Source: Campylobacter concisus
Lineage (GTDB): Bacteria > Campylobacterota > Campylobacteria > Campylobacterales > Campylobacteraceae
Assembly: GCF_002913745.1 (NCBI RefSeq)
Contig: NZ_PPCG01000080.1
Span: forward strand, 1-51,673
Reading direction: 5' to 3'
Length of the DNA: 51,673 nt
Below are positions 1 to 8,200 of this stretch, in pieces. The notes under the pieces are model-generated. The model saw nothing but the letters and a program-made list of their open reading frames with translations. It searched no databases and was not told where the DNA came from. The position numbers were made by a program, and so were the translations under genes. The stretch's first letter is position 1; every line of letters begins with the position of its first letter.

Positions 1-1795
1 GAAATTTATCGATGTTATGGATACGACCTTTAGAGATGGCTTTCAGTCGGTTTATGGCGCTAGAGTGCTTATGAACGACTTTTTGCCCGCGCTTGAAGCA
101 GCCAAAGAGGCTGGCATAGAACATTTTGAATTTGGCGGAGGAGCGAGATTTCAAAGCCTTTATTTTTACCTAAATGAAGATGCTTTTGCGATGATGGATA
201 AATTTAGAAGCATCGTAGGACCAAAAGCAAACCTTCAAACCCTAAGCAGGGGCGTAAATACCGTCACACTTGACACCGGTAGCCGCGAGCTAATCGACCT
301 TCACGCAAAACTTTTCAAAAAACACGGAACAACTACTATTAGAAATTTTGACGCACTAAATGATGTTGAAAATTTAAAATATTCAGGCGAGAGGATCGCT
401 CATCACGGGCTAAAACACGAAGTCGTCGTTACTATGATGGATCTGCCTAGTGGCTGTGTGGGAGCTCATGACGTTAAATTTTATGAGAAAATTTTAAGAG
501 AAATTTTAGATGCAAATATCCCTTATCACAGCGTTTGCTTTAAAGATGCAAGTGGTACAAGCAGCCCACAAAAGGTCTATGAAACCATAAAAATGGCTAG
601 AAAGCTACTCCCAGAAAAAACTCATATCAGACTTCACACGCATGAAACTGCAGGCGTAAGTGTCGCTTGCTATCTTGCAGCGCTTGAGGCTGGTGTTGAT
701 GGTATAGATCTAGCCGCAAGTCCAGTAAGTGGTGGTACAAGCCAGCCAGATATCCTAACCATGCTTCACGCAGTAAAAGGTAAAAACTACGATCTTGGCG
801 GCCTTGACGTGGAGAAAATTTTAAAATACGAGAGCGTTTTGAATGATTGTTTAAAAGAGTATTTCTTGCCGCCTGAAGCTGTGCAAGTAAGCCCTCTAAT
901 ACCATTTTCACCGATGCCTGGTGGTGCGCTCACCGCAAATACTCAGATGATGAGAGATAACAACATCTTAGATAAATTCCCAGAGGTCATCCTTGCTATG
1001 CGCGAAGTGGTGCAAAAGGGCGGATACGGCACTTCAGTAACTCCTGTTAGCCAGTTTTACTTCCAACAAGCATTTAATAATGTAATGTTTGGCAAGTGGA
1101 AAAAGATCGCTGAAGGATACGGCAAAATGGTGCTTGGCTACTTTGGCAAGACCCCAGTTACGCCTGATAAAGAGATCATTAAGCTTGCTAGCGAGCAGCT
1201 AGGACTAAAACCAACCACAAAACACGCAGTTGATATAGCTGATAAAGATGAGAGCAAGTCACTTGCGCATGTAAAAGAAATTTTAAAACAAAATAAGATC
1301 AAAGTTACCGAAGAAAACGTCTTTATAGCAGCGGCTTGTAAAGAAAAGGGCATCGCGTTCTTAAAAGGCGAAGCTAAAGTAAATGTAAGAAAAATCGATC
1401 CAAATGCCAAAGTAAACGAGGACAGACAAACTCAAAGTGGCAGATATAGCGTCGTCGTAAATGGTAGCCGCTACAATGTCGAAGTAAGCGAAGGTTTTAA
1501 CGACAGCATCCAAGTAAAATCAATCACTGAAGTTGAAGGCAAGAGCGTAAAAAATGCCAAAAGTGCAGTAGCAGGCGCAACAGAAAATGACATCGTTGCA
1601 AGCTTACCAGGCGCTGTACATAAAATTTTAGTAAGCGCAGGAGATCATGTCAAAAAAGGACAAGCTGTCGTCGTGCTTGAAGCGATGAAGATGGAGATAG
1701 AGGTCAAAGCCCCAAAAGACGGCATCATAGGCTCTATCGAGGTTAGCAAAGGTCAAAGTGTCGCAAACAATCAAGTGGTGGCTAAATTTAAATAA
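1..1795 (+). CDS. pycB: Pyruvate/oxaloacetate carboxylase biotin subunit B (5' end outside window)
   Basis: Carboxyltransferase plus biotin carrier subunit of pyruvate carboxylase; with a separate biotin carboxylase subunit it makes oxaloacetate from pyruvate in the cytoplasm. The frame is open to the left edge: codons from base 2 read KFIDV before the Met at 17, matching the usual family start, so the Met at 17 (MDTTFRDG) is internal and the true start lies just outside. The carboxyltransferase barrel occupies about residues 1-300 (metal-site MDTTFRD, later LHTHETAG). The biotinyl domain is at the C-terminus with EAMKM, biotin lysine at visible residue 558. An oxaloacetate decarboxylase alpha subunit would look similar; the adjacent pckA favours the anaplerotic role. 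Confidence 0.93.
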   Translation, partial: KFIDVMDTTFRDGFQSVYGARVLMNDFLPALEAAKEAGIEHFEFGGGARFQSLYFYLNEDAFAMMDKFRSIVGPKANLQTLSRGVNTVTLDTGSRELIDLHAKLFKKHGTTTIRNFDALNDVENLKYSGERIAHHGLKHEVVVTMMDLPSGCVGAHDVKFYEKILREILDANIPYHSVCFKDASGTSSPQKVYETIKMARKLLPEKTHIRLHTHETAGVSVACYLAALEAGVDGIDLAASPVSGGTSQPDILTMLHAVKGKNYDLGGLDVEKILKYESVLNDCLKEYFLPPEAVQVSPLIPFSPMPGGALTANTQMMRDNNILDKFPEVILAMREVVQKGGYGTSVTPVSQFYFQQAFNNVMFGKWKKIAEGYGKMVLGYFGKTPVTPDKEIIKLASEQLGLKPTTKHAVDIADKDESKSLAHVKEILKQNKIKVTEENVFIAAACKEKGIAFLKGEAKVNVRKIDPNAKVNEDRQTQSGRYSVVVNGSRYNVEVSEGFNDSIQVKSITEVEGKSVKNAKSAVAGATENDIVASLPGAVHKILVSAGDHVKKGQAVVVLEAMKMEIEVKAPKDGIIGSIEVSKGQSVANNQVVAKFK

Positions 1796-1818
1796 ATTTG
1801 CCCATTTTAAAAAGATAG

Positions 1819-1841
1819 TGTTAAGCGAAATTTGATTAACA
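1819..1841. promoter_or_regulatory. Inverted repeat upstream of pckA
   Basis: TGTTAA (1819-1824) and TTAACA (1836-1841) form perfect 6-bp arms around an 11-base spacer. The repeat ends 25 bases before the likely -10 box of pckA, a place where a regulator could act. I do not recognise the site as that of a known Campylobacter regulator. It could equally be a weak mRNA hairpin after pycB. Confidence 0.25.
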
Positions 1842-1866
1842 TTTTGATGACTTTTAGGTCAGAATT

Positions 1867-1892
1867 TATAAAGAAACGAAAATTTAAAAGGA
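1867..1892 (+). promoter_or_regulatory. Probable pckA promoter -10 and ribosome binding site
   Basis: TATAAA at 1867-1872 resembles the Campylobacter sigma70 -10 box, in AT-rich sequence without an evident -35. AAAGGA at 1887-1892 sits six bases before the pckA ATG at 1899 and fixes that start. Confidence 0.5.
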
Positions 1893-1898
1893 AACAAC

Positions 1899-3476
1899 AT
1901 GATAAATAAACTAGACGAGCTAGGTCTAAAAGAGATCAAAAAGATAAATCATAATCTAAGCTACGACGAGCTTTTTGAGCTTGAAAAGGCAAACAACGAG
2001 GGCAGAGTCTCAAGTAACGGCACATTTATGGTTGATACCGGCATTTTTACAGGTAGAAGCCCAAAAGATAAGTACTTTGTCAAGCAAGATCCAAGCCAAA
2101 AATACATCGCTTGGGGTAAGATAAATCAGCCTATCACAAAAGAGCTCTTTGACAAGCTTCTTAAAAAAGCAAAAGAGCAGCTAAGTGGTAAAGAAATTTT
2201 TATCCAAGACGCATTTTGTGGAGCTAGCAAAAAGAGCCAAAAATCAGTCCGTTTTGTCACTGAAGTAGCGTGGCAAGCGCACTTTGTAAAAAATATGTTC
2301 ATCCGTCCAAGTGAAGCGGAGCTAGCTAAATTTGAGCCTGATTTTGTAGTATATAACGCTTGCAAGACAAAAAATGAGGACTACAAAGCTGACGGGTTAC
2401 ATTCAGAGGTCTTTGTCATCTTTAACGTCGAGGAAAATGTCGCGGTGATCGGTGGCACATGGTATGGCGGCGAGATGAAAAAGGGCATTTTTTCTATGAT
2501 GAACTACTGGTTGCCACTTGAGGGCAAGCTAAGCATGCACTGCTCTGCAAACGTAGGCGAGAAGGGTGATACTGCGCTATTTTTTGGCCTATCTGGCACT
2601 GGTAAAACGACACTTTCAACCGATCCAAAACGCAAACTAATAGGCGATGACGAGCACGGCTGGGACGATGATGGGGTGTTTAACTTTGAGGGTGGCTGCT
2701 ATGCAAAATGCATCAACCTTGATCCAAACAGCGAGCCAGAAATTTACGCAGCGATCAGGCGTGATGCACTACTTGAAAACGTCGTGGCTGACGAAAACGG
2801 CGTGGTTGATTATAAAGATGGCTCAAAGACTGAAAACACACGCGTGAGCTATCCGATCTATCACATCGACAACTACGAGCCAAGCTCAAGCGCTGGCCAT
2901 CCAAAAAATATCATCTTTTTAAGCGCTGACGCTTTTGGCGTGCTTCCTCCAGTTGCAAAGCTGACAAAAGAGCAGGCGATGTATTATTTCTTAAGTGGCT
3001 ACACAGCAAAAGTTGCTGGCACAGAGCGCGGTATCACCGAGCCAGTCGCTACTTTTAGTGCTTGCTTTGGCGAGCCATTTATGCCACTTCACCCAACTGT
3101 CTATGCAAAACTGCTTGGCGAGAAGATCGATAAACATGGCGTTAATGTCTATCTTGTAAATACAGGCTGGAGTGGCGGTGCTTACGGCGTTGGCAAGCGT
3201 ATGAGCATAAAAGCAACACGTGCTTGCATAAATGCGATCCTTGATGGTAGCATCACAAAATGCGAATTTGAAAATTTTGATAAATTTAACTTCGCTATCC
3301 CAAAAGAGCTAGATGGTATCGAGACAAAACTGCTAAATCCTATAAACACATGGGCAAATTCAGATGAGTACAACGCTTCACGCGACAAGCTTGCTAAAAT
3401 GTTTGTTGAAAATTTCAAACGCTACGAAGATGTAAAAGAGGGCGTTGAATACGCCAAAGCTGGTCCAAAAGCTTAA
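1899..3476 (+). CDS. pckA: Phosphoenolpyruvate carboxykinase (ATP)
   Basis: Converts oxaloacetate and ATP to phosphoenolpyruvate, CO2 and ADP in the cytoplasm, the entry to gluconeogenesis, which matters in a genus that lacks 6-phosphofructokinase. At 525 aa it has the usual length for the ATP-dependent family. The PEPCK P-loop [11 protein letters not shown] lies at about residues 230-240 (Lys236), followed by the metal-binding DDEHGW. A good AAAGGA site precedes the ATG. It stands 103 bases after pycB with its own probable promoter and ends in a clear terminator. Together the two genes run pyruvate to oxaloacetate to PEP. Confidence 0.97.
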   Translation: MINKLDELGLKEIKKINHNLSYDELFELEKANNEGRVSSNGTFMVDTGIFTGRSPKDKYFVKQDPSQKYIAWGKINQPITKELFDKLLKKAKEQLSGKEIFIQDAFCGASKKSQKSVRFVTEVAWQAHFVKNMFIRPSEAELAKFEPDFVVYNACKTKNEDYKADGLHSEVFVIFNVEENVAVIGGTWYGGEMKKGIFSMMNYWLPLEGKLSMHCSANVGEKGDTALFFGLSGTGKTTLSTDPKRKLIGDDEHGWDDDGVFNFEGGCYAKCINLDPNSEPEIYAAIRRDALLENVVADENGVVDYKDGSKTENTRVSYPIYHIDNYEPSSSAGHPKNIIFLSADAFGVLPPVAKLTKEQAMYYFLSGYTAKVAGTERGITEPVATFSACFGEPFMPLHPTVYAKLLGEKIDKHGVNVYLVNTGWSGGAYGVGKRMSIKATRACINAILDGSITKCEFENFDKFNFAIPKELDGIETKLLNPINTWANSDEYNASRDKLAKMFVENFKRYEDVKEGVEYAKAGPKA

Positions 3477-3483
3477 AATTTAT

Positions 3484-3516
3484 AGCCTTGTAGGTAAATC
3501 CCCACAAGGCTTTTTT
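3484..3516 (+). terminator. Rho-independent terminator of pckA
   Basis: Perfect 8-bp stem AGCCTTGT (3484-3491) / ACAAGGCT (3504-3511) around a 12-base loop, running directly into TTTTTT. It begins eight bases after the pckA stop. Confidence 0.85.
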
Positions 3517-3546
3517 AAATTTAAACAATCAAGTAGTAAAAATTTT

Positions 3547-3571
3547 AGAGCTGTGAAATATAGCTCTTTTT
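3547..3571 (+). terminator. Second, weaker hairpin with T-tract
   Basis: AGAGCT (3547-3552) pairs with AGCTCT (3562-3567) around a 9-base loop and is followed by TTTT. It may back up the pckA terminator or be left over from a lost gene. Confidence 0.4.
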
Positions 3572-3790
3572 CAAATTTCTAATATAAAATTTAAAACATT
3601 TTTCGAAATAGCTCGATCAAATTTAAATAGATTTTCTAAAATTTTCTCACCAAAAAAATTACTCTTTATAAGCTTGAAAAATTTAATCGCCCGACATCAG
3701 AAATTTTAATATAAGTAATCTTTGCAGTTAGAGCTAAAATTTAACCAGAACACTCCAGCTAAATTTGATATCAAATTTCTACTATAAAAG
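3571..3790 (+). repeat. Two near-identical 20-base words exactly 200 bases apart
   Basis: Positions 3571-3590 and 3771-3790 differ at two of 20 bases; both contain TATAAA and could serve as -10 boxes, though nothing recognisable lies downstream. A second imperfect pair starts at 3724 and 3814 (GCAGTTA...AAAATTTA.CCAG). Confidence 0.35.
3761..3778. repeat. 18-base perfect palindrome
   Basis: AAATTTGATATCAAATTT is identical on both strands. AAATTT words are very common in this genome, which lowers its significance; the central GATATC makes it longer than expected from that bias alone. Confidence 0.4.
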
Positions 3791-3827
3791 TCGCTGTTGT
3801 ATTTAGTGTAAGTTGCAGTTAAAACGA

Positions 3828-3855
3828 AAATTTAGCCAGGTGTCTGGCTAAATTT
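3828..3855 (-). terminator. Terminator of the racemase gene
   Basis: Perfect 12-bp inverted repeat AAATTTAGCCAG (3828-3839) / CTGGCTAAATTT (3844-3855) with a GTGT loop. On the minus strand the stem is followed by a T-rich run, TTCGTTTT. It starts three bases after the racemase stop. Confidence 0.8.
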
Positions 3856-3857
3856 AA

Positions 3858-4550
3858 TCAAAATACTCTCTTTTCTAGTCCAAATTCTACGCCAGCTTTT
3901 GCTAGCTCAAATGTCGCATCTATAAATTTATACTCGCTGCTGATAAATGGTAAAAACATCGGTATCTCGGTGCAGCCTGCGATATAAACGTCAGCTTCAA
4001 TGTTTGAAAGCACTTCGTAAAACACTGGCACATACTCTTCTAGCTTGCCAGCTTTGACGCCCTTATAGATGCACTCCATGATGACATCTTGCGTCTCTTT
4101 GCTAAAACCCACGCTTTTTAGCCCGCGCTCTTTTAAAATTTGATCATAAACGCCAGCCTTTTTTGTGCCACTTGTTGCGATGACAGCGATATTTTTAGCG
4201 TGTGGATATTTCTTTTGCAAGGCATCTACTGTAACTTTTGCAATGTGTAAAATTTTCACTCCAGCCTCTTTTTCGATGCTTGGGGCAAAGTAGTGAGCTG
4301 TGTTACAAGCCATTAGCATCGCCTCGCATCCTGCATTTTTTAAAAGTTTAGCGCTTTGAATTAGCTTTGGAAGCGGACTTTCTCCCTCGCCCATGATAAA
4401 TTTCGTCCTATCTTCTATCTGTGCGTATGAGTCGATAACGATGTGTAGGTGCTCTTGATCGCAAGTTGCTGGGGTTATATCGATGATCTTCTTGTATAAA
4501 TCAGCCGTGGCAAGTGGTCCCATGCCGCCTATGATGCCTAATGTCTTCAT
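3858..4550 (-). CDS. Aspartate/glutamate racemase family protein
   Basis: Cofactor-independent amino-acid racemase of the Asp/Glu superfamily, probably acting on aspartate or a related amino acid in the cytoplasm. The two catalytic cysteines are visible: Cys82 in MACNTAHYF and Cys193 in AGCTEIP, with the N-terminal GIIGGMGPLAT typical of the RacX/YgeA/aspartate racemase branch rather than of MurI. At 230 aa it has family length. GGAGGA lies just before the ATG and a TATAAT box about 27 bases upstream. It is a single-gene unit, with dctA on the same strand upstream but separated by a terminator. The exact substrate cannot be read from sequence. Confidence 0.88.
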   Translation of the reverse strand: MKTLGIIGGMGPLATADLYKKIIDITPATCDQEHLHIVIDSYAQIEDRTKFIMGEGESPLPKLIQSAKLLKNAGCEAMLMACNTAHYFAPSIEKEAGVKILHIAKVTVDALQKKYPHAKNIAVIATSGTKKAGVYDQILKERGLKSVGFSKETQDVIMECIYKGVKAGKLEEYVPVFYEVLSNIEADVYIAGCTEIPMFLPFISSEYKFIDATFELAKAGVEFGLEKRVF

Positions 4551-4577
4551 AACTCCTCCAAATTAAAATTTTCAATA

Positions 4578-4583
4578 ATTATA
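4578..4583 (-). promoter_or_regulatory. -10 box of the racemase gene
   Basis: TATAAT on the minus strand (ATTATA on the plus strand), about 28 bases before the ATG, leaving a leader of roughly 20 bases with a GGAGGA binding site. Confidence 0.6.
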
Positions 4584-4680
4584 ATATTAGTTTCTATATT
4601 TAAAAATAAAATTTCTAAATTTTCATTGGGTATTGTAAAAATAGGAAGTAAGCACTTTAAGTTTTGAAGTAAATTTTAAG

Positions 4681-4704
4681 ATAAAAAGGGGCGATTTGCC
4701 CCTT
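4681..4704 (-). terminator. Terminator of the yebC-ppi-dctA run
   Basis: On the minus strand AAGGGGC pairs with GCCCCTT (4686-4692 with 4698-4704) over a 5-base loop and is followed by TTTTTAT. It lies ten bases after the dctA stop. Confidence 0.85.
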
Positions 4705-4714
4705 AAAAATTCTA

Positions 4715-6070
4715 TTATGAGTGGAAGTGAAATTCGTCTGGATGATCTAGCGCGTATCTAAATTTCTCCATATCGACCTTTTTATCCCAGATAGATACGA
4801 TCATGCAGCCAACGGCATTGCCGCAAAGGTTACCAACAGCACGCATCTCTGACATAAATTTATCAACACCAAGTAGCACAGCCACGGTAACAACTGGTAT
4901 GCCAGTGCTTGGAAGTGCGCTTAGTGTGCCAGCAAGGACGACAAAGCCAGATCCTGTAACGCCAACAGCGCCTTTGCTTGTGATCATTAGCACGATTAGT
5001 ATGCTTATTAGATGTTCAAAGCTTAGCGGGATGTTGAAAGCTTGTGCTAAGAAGATAACGCTTAGGCTTAGATAGATGTTGGTGCAGTCAAGGTTAAATG
5101 AGTAGCCAGTTGGGATGATAAGGCCAACTGCGCCTCTATTTATGCCAGCTGCTTCTAGCTTTTGCATAAGTGGCGCAAGGGCTGTCTCGCTCGAGCTTGT
5201 CGCAAAAACGACCAAGACCTCTTTTGAGATAAAGCGCATAAATTTAAAGACATTGACCTTGGCAAAGTAGCAAATGACGCCAAGTACGACAAAGATGAAA
5301 AAGCAGCTTGCAAGCGCCATAACGACAAGAAGCTCCATCATACCAAGAAGCGTTCCGATGCCAAATTTACCGATCAAGTAAGCCATCGCTGAAAAGGCAG
5401 CCACTGGGCTAAATAACATAAGCCAAGTAAGTAGTTTTAAGACGTAGTGCTGGATAAATTCAAGCGGTTTTAGGCAAGCTTGCTTTTTATCATGAGCAAG
5501 TAGCGAAAGCACGATAGCAACGACTATCGCCATGAAAAGCACTTGAAGTGTGTTTGACTTTATAAATGGATCAAGTATGTGCACGTAAGGGAAGATGTCA
5601 TCTACTGGCACAGCGCCTCTTAAAAGATGAAGCGTGTGTGCTAAAAAGCCGCTATTTGCGTCCATATTTCCAGCTTGAGATGTAAATTTAGCCACGCTTG
5701 AGGCATCAAGCTGAGTGTAGTCAAGGTTCATGCCGTGTCCTGGACGAAGCGTCTCGCCAAAGATGATACCAACAGCAAGAGCGAGCGTGCTAACTATCTC
5801 AAAGTAGATAAACGCCTTAAGTCCGATGGTGCCAAGATCTTTTAAGCTCTCAAGTCCGACAATGCCTGAGACGATCGTTAAAAAGATGATAGGGCCGATT
5901 AAAATTTTAAGGGCTTTTATAAAATAATCAATGCCTGGTTTGCTCGCTATGCCAAGCTCAGGTGCGACCATACCGACGATAACACCGCCAACTATACCTA
6001 TCACAACCCAAATGGCGAGATTGGTAAATAGTCTCACAAAGAGACTTTTTTGCGTTTTTGCACTCTCCAT
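4715..6070 (-). CDS. dctA: C4-dicarboxylate/aspartate:cation symporter, DAACS family
   Basis: Inner-membrane secondary transporter importing C4-dicarboxylates (fumarate, malate, succinate, possibly aspartate) with Na+ or H+. At 451 aa it is strongly hydrophobic with family hallmarks: the hairpin-1 serine run SSSE at 292-295, TM7 GYSFNLD at 322-328, hairpin-2 GVTGSGFVVLAGTL near 370 and the TM8 motif DKFMSEMRA (Arg410). Oddity: the NLDGT motif reads NLDCT, Cys329 replacing a normally invariant Gly. The gene is last of a three-gene minus run, 11 bases after ppi, with a GGGGA binding site. Dicarboxylates are major fuels and electron acceptors in this genus. Confidence 0.9.
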   Translation of the reverse strand: MESAKTQKSLFVRLFTNLAIWVVIGIVGGVIVGMVAPELGIASKPGIDYFIKALKILIGPIIFLTIVSGIVGLESLKDLGTIGLKAFIYFEIVSTLALAVGIIFGETLRPGHGMNLDYTQLDASSVAKFTSQAGNMDANSGFLAHTLHLLRGAVPVDDIFPYVHILDPFIKSNTLQVLFMAIVVAIVLSLLAHDKKQACLKPLEFIQHYVLKLLTWLMLFSPVAAFSAMAYLIGKFGIGTLLGMMELLVVMALASCFFIFVVLGVICYFAKVNVFKFMRFISKEVLVVFATSSSETALAPLMQKLEAAGINRGAVGLIIPTGYSFNLDCTNIYLSLSVIFLAQAFNIPLSFEHLISILIVLMITSKGAVGVTGSGFVVLAGTLSALPSTGIPVVTVAVLLGVDKFMSEMRAVGNLCGNAVGCMIVSIWDKKVDMEKFRYALDHPDEFHFHS

Positions 6071-6081
6071 AAATTCCCCTT

Positions 6082-6576
6082 TTATAGGCTCTCTTTGATC
6101 TCTGCTGAGAGGATCTTGTCGCCTTGTCTGATAGCATCAAGCACCTTTAAACTCTCGTCATCAACGCACTTTCCAAAGACTGTATGCACGCCGTCAAGAT
6201 GAGGTTGCTTGCTGTGGCAGATGAAAAACTGCGATCCGCCAGTGTCGCGACCTGCGTGAGCCATGCTAAGGCTACCACGCTCGTGTTTTACCTTTTGGTT
6301 GTCGCATTCGCACTTTATCCTCCAGCCAGGACCGCCTGTGCCTGTGCCATTTGGGCAGCCGCCTTGGATGACGAAATTTGGTATAACTCTGTGGAAATTT
6401 AGGCCATTATAAAAGCCTGTTTTTATCAAATGGACAAAATTTGCAACAGCTTGCGGTGCATCCTCGGCAAAAAGCTCAAGTTTGATATCGCCTTTTTCTG
6501 TCTTTAAAACTGCAAATTTATCTTTTTTTAGCTCGTCTAAATTTATATCATAAACTTTTAACTCATCAAAACGCAT
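6082..6576 (-). CDS. ppi: Cyclophilin-type peptidyl-prolyl cis-trans isomerase
   Basis: Catalyses cis-trans isomerisation of proline peptide bonds. A compact 164-aa single-domain cyclophilin without signal peptide, so cytoplasmic. Visible core motifs: [14 protein letters not shown] (catalytic Arg), [19 protein letters not shown], and [12 protein letters not shown], where many relatives have LDGKHTVFG. An AAGGAG site sits five bases before the ATG. It lies 11 bases downstream of yebC and is co-directional with dctA, so the three are likely co-transcribed; no functional link between them is evident. Confidence 0.95.
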   Translation of the reverse strand: MRFDELKVYDINLDELKKDKFAVLKTEKGDIKLELFAEDAPQAVANFVHLIKTGFYNGLNFHRVIPNFVIQGGCPNGTGTGGPGWRIKCECDNQKVKHERGSLSMAHAGRDTGGSQFFICHSKQPHLDGVHTVFGKCVDDESLKVLDAIRQGDKILSAEIKESL

Positions 6577-6587
6577 GTTGCTCCTTT

Positions 6588-7295
6588 TTACTCGATATTT
6601 GTATAAACTGCTTGGACGTCATCGTCGTCTTCTAGCTTGTCAAGAAGCCTCTCAACCTCAAGCATTTGCTCTTCATCTAGGCTCACGGTTTGATTTGGCA
6701 AGTACTGAAGTGAAGCTTTTTTAACTACTAAATTTAGCTTCTCTATGCCTTCATGAAGTGTGCCAAAATTTGCGTAGTCGCCATAAACAAATAGTGCGTT
6801 TTCATCTTCTTCGATGTCACTTAGTCCATAATCAATGAGCTCAAGCTCGATCTCTTCGATATCTGCACTTGGTTTTTCAAGCTCAAAAACGCTCTTTCTT
6901 GTAAACATAAAGCTAAGGCTGCCGCTTGGCAAAATTTCTCCGCCATTTTTGCTAAATATCGCTTTTACATTTGCAACTGTTCTTGTTGGGTTGTCAGTAG
7001 CGCACTCAACGATGATTTGCACGCCGTGAGCTGCTTTGCCGTCATAAAAGATAGTCTTGATATCAGCGCTATCTTTGCCATTTGCTCTTTTTATAGCCGC
7101 ATCGATGTTATCTTTTGGCATATTTTCAGCTTTTGCTGCTGCAATGGCTGCACGAAGTTTTGGGTTCATATCTGGATCACATCCGCCATCTTTTGCCGCT
7201 ACTGTTATAGCCTTTGCAAGTTTTGGAAATACCTTGCTCATCTTATCCCATCTAGCTTCTTTTGCCGCTCTTCGGTACTCAAATGCTCGTCCCAT
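6588..7295 (-). CDS. yebC: YebC/PmpR (TACO1) family protein
   Basis: Conserved protein of the YebC/TACO1 family, named as transcriptional regulators in some bacteria and since implicated in helping ribosomes translate proline-rich stretches. At 235 aa it has the standard length and begins with the signature [27 protein letters not shown], followed by the [21 protein letters not shown] segment and an acidic C-terminal half. First gene of the minus-strand run yebC-ppi-dctA; an AAGGA site and an upstream TATAAT support the start. Its precise role in Campylobacter is not known to me. Confidence 0.93.
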   Translation of the reverse strand: MGRAFEYRRAAKEARWDKMSKVFPKLAKAITVAAKDGGCDPDMNPKLRAAIAAAKAENMPKDNIDAAIKRANGKDSADIKTIFYDGKAAHGVQIIVECATDNPTRTVANVKAIFSKNGGEILPSGSLSFMFTRKSVFELEKPSADIEEIELELIDYGLSDIEEDENALFVYGDYANFGTLHEGIEKLNLVVKKASLQYLPNQTVSLDEEQMLEVERLLDKLEDDDDVQAVYTNIE

Positions 7296-7322
7296 AAATA
7301 TCCTTAAATAAATTTTTTACGG

Positions 7323-7328
7323 ATTATA
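7323..7328 (-). promoter_or_regulatory. -10 box of yebC
   Basis: TATAAT on the minus strand, 28 bases before the yebC ATG, with AAGGA between. It lies in the divergent gap shared with the acetyltransferase gene. Confidence 0.6.
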
Positions 7329-7432
7329 ACTAAAAAAATTTTATACTTTTTTAAAACATTTTTAGTTTGCCTGCTAAAGCGCTTATTTTGTAAATTTGAA
7401 AAAATATTTGGTAAAAATTTAAGCTAAAGGTA

Positions 7433-7438
7433 TATAAT
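7433..7438 (+). promoter_or_regulatory. -10 box of the acetyltransferase-copper operon; probably leaderless mRNA
   Basis: A perfect TATAAT ends six bases before the ATG at 7445, so transcription would start at or next to the first codon. There is no Shine-Dalgarno sequence in that gap. An upstream ATG at 7440 stops after one further codon (ATG CCA TGA). Confidence 0.6.
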
Positions 7439-7444
7439 CATGCC

Positions 7445-7999
7445 ATGATAAAAAATGCTCAAAAACAAGATGCAAAAATCTGCATAAAACTACTAAATTT
7501 GGCGATGGAGGATATCGCCTACAAGCTAAGTGGCTACGACGATCCTGCAAAAAGCGATGAAATTTTAGAGAAATTTTTTCAAAGCGAGACAAACAGACTT
7601 AGCTATAAAAATGTTTATGTCTATAAGCGTGATGAGCAGATCATCGCTGCTATGTGTGCTTATTTTGGTGGCGATGTAGAGCAGTTTGATAGAGAAATTT
7701 CACAGCATCTAAAGGCACTTGGCAAAGACGCCAAGGTAGAAAAAGAGTGCTTTGATGATGAGTTTTATATAGATAGCATCGCTGTGGATGAGAAATTTAG
7801 AGGCCAAGGTCTTGCAAAAGAGCTTATCTTGCACTCATTTGCCAAAGCAAAAGAGCTAGGACATAAAAAGGTTTCGCTGATAGTTGATGTAAATAAGCCA
7901 AAAGTTCGTAAATTTTACGAGAGCCTTGGCTTTAAATTTAACACCAAAAAGATCATAAATTTACACGAATACGACCACATGATAAAGGAGATAATATGA
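7445..7999 (+). CDS. GNAT family N-acetyltransferase
   Basis: Probable acetyl-CoA-dependent acetyltransferase of unknown substrate, cytoplasmic, 184 aa. The GNAT core lies in the C-terminal half: IDSIAVDEKFRGQGLAKEL (acetyl-CoA pyrophosphate loop RGQGLA) and NKPKVRKFYESLGF, the usual motif B. The N-terminal 100 residues are a less conserved substrate-binding part. Start choice follows from the -10 box only six bases upstream. Its TGA overlaps the ATG of the CopZ-like gene by four bases, so it is translationally coupled to the copper genes, which is unusual company for an acetyltransferase. Confidence 0.85.
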   Translation: MIKNAQKQDAKICIKLLNLAMEDIAYKLSGYDDPAKSDEILEKFFQSETNRLSYKNVYVYKRDEQIIAAMCAYFGGDVEQFDREISQHLKALGKDAKVEKECFDDEFYIDSIAVDEKFRGQGLAKELILHSFAKAKELGHKKVSLIVDVNKPKVRKFYESLGFKFNTKKIINLHEYDHMIKEII

Positions 8000-8199
8000 A
8001 AACATTTGAGGTAAATAACGTGCATTGCCAAAACTGCGCAAATACTATAAAAAACGCACTAGAAGATGACTTTGGCGAGATAAAAGTCGATCTTAGCAAA
8101 GAGCCAAGGCAAGTAAGCCTTGATATAAAAGATAGCGATGTAGAGAAATTTAAATCAGAAATGGCTGATCTGGGATTTGACGTTATAAAGGAGCTTTGA
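7996..8199 (+). CDS. Heavy-metal-binding (HMA) protein, CopZ-like copper chaperone
   Basis: Small 67-aa protein consisting of one ferredoxin-like HMA domain; likely carries Cu(I) in the cytoplasm and hands it to CopA. The metal site is HCQNC, Cys11 and Cys14, with Val-His before Cys11 where most relatives have Gly-Met. A strong AAGGAG precedes the ATG, which overlaps the acetyltransferase stop (ATGA). One base separates it from copA, the arrangement seen for copZ-copA pairs. Confidence 0.88.
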   Translation: MKTFEVNNVHCQNCANTIKNALEDDFGEIKVDLSKEPRQVSLDIKDSDVEKFKSEMADLGFDVIKEL

Positions 8200-8200
8200 T

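Larger units (their letters stand above)
3477..3857. other. Gene-free stretch between pckA and the racemase gene
   Basis: About 380 AT-rich bases without a credible ORF. It holds the pckA terminator, a second hairpin (3547-3571), an 18-base perfect palindrome (3761-3778) and, next to the racemase stop, a long terminator for the minus strand. TCAAATTTCTAATATAAAAT at 3571 recurs with two changes at 3771, exactly 200 bases on, and about 26 bases at 3724 recur imperfectly at 3814. It may be the remnant of a decayed duplicated segment or gene; I see no recognisable protein or RNA in it. Confidence 0.5.

Noticed and set aside
627-911. Long minus-strand and other-frame ORFs inside conserved genes (for example in pycB, spoT, lptD)
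   Set aside because: They mirror the codon structure of the real gene, have no ribosome sites and no recognisable protein character.
17-1795. Met at 17 as the true start of pycB
   Set aside because: The frame is open to the left edge with family-typical residues (KFIDV) before it; the gene begins outside the window.
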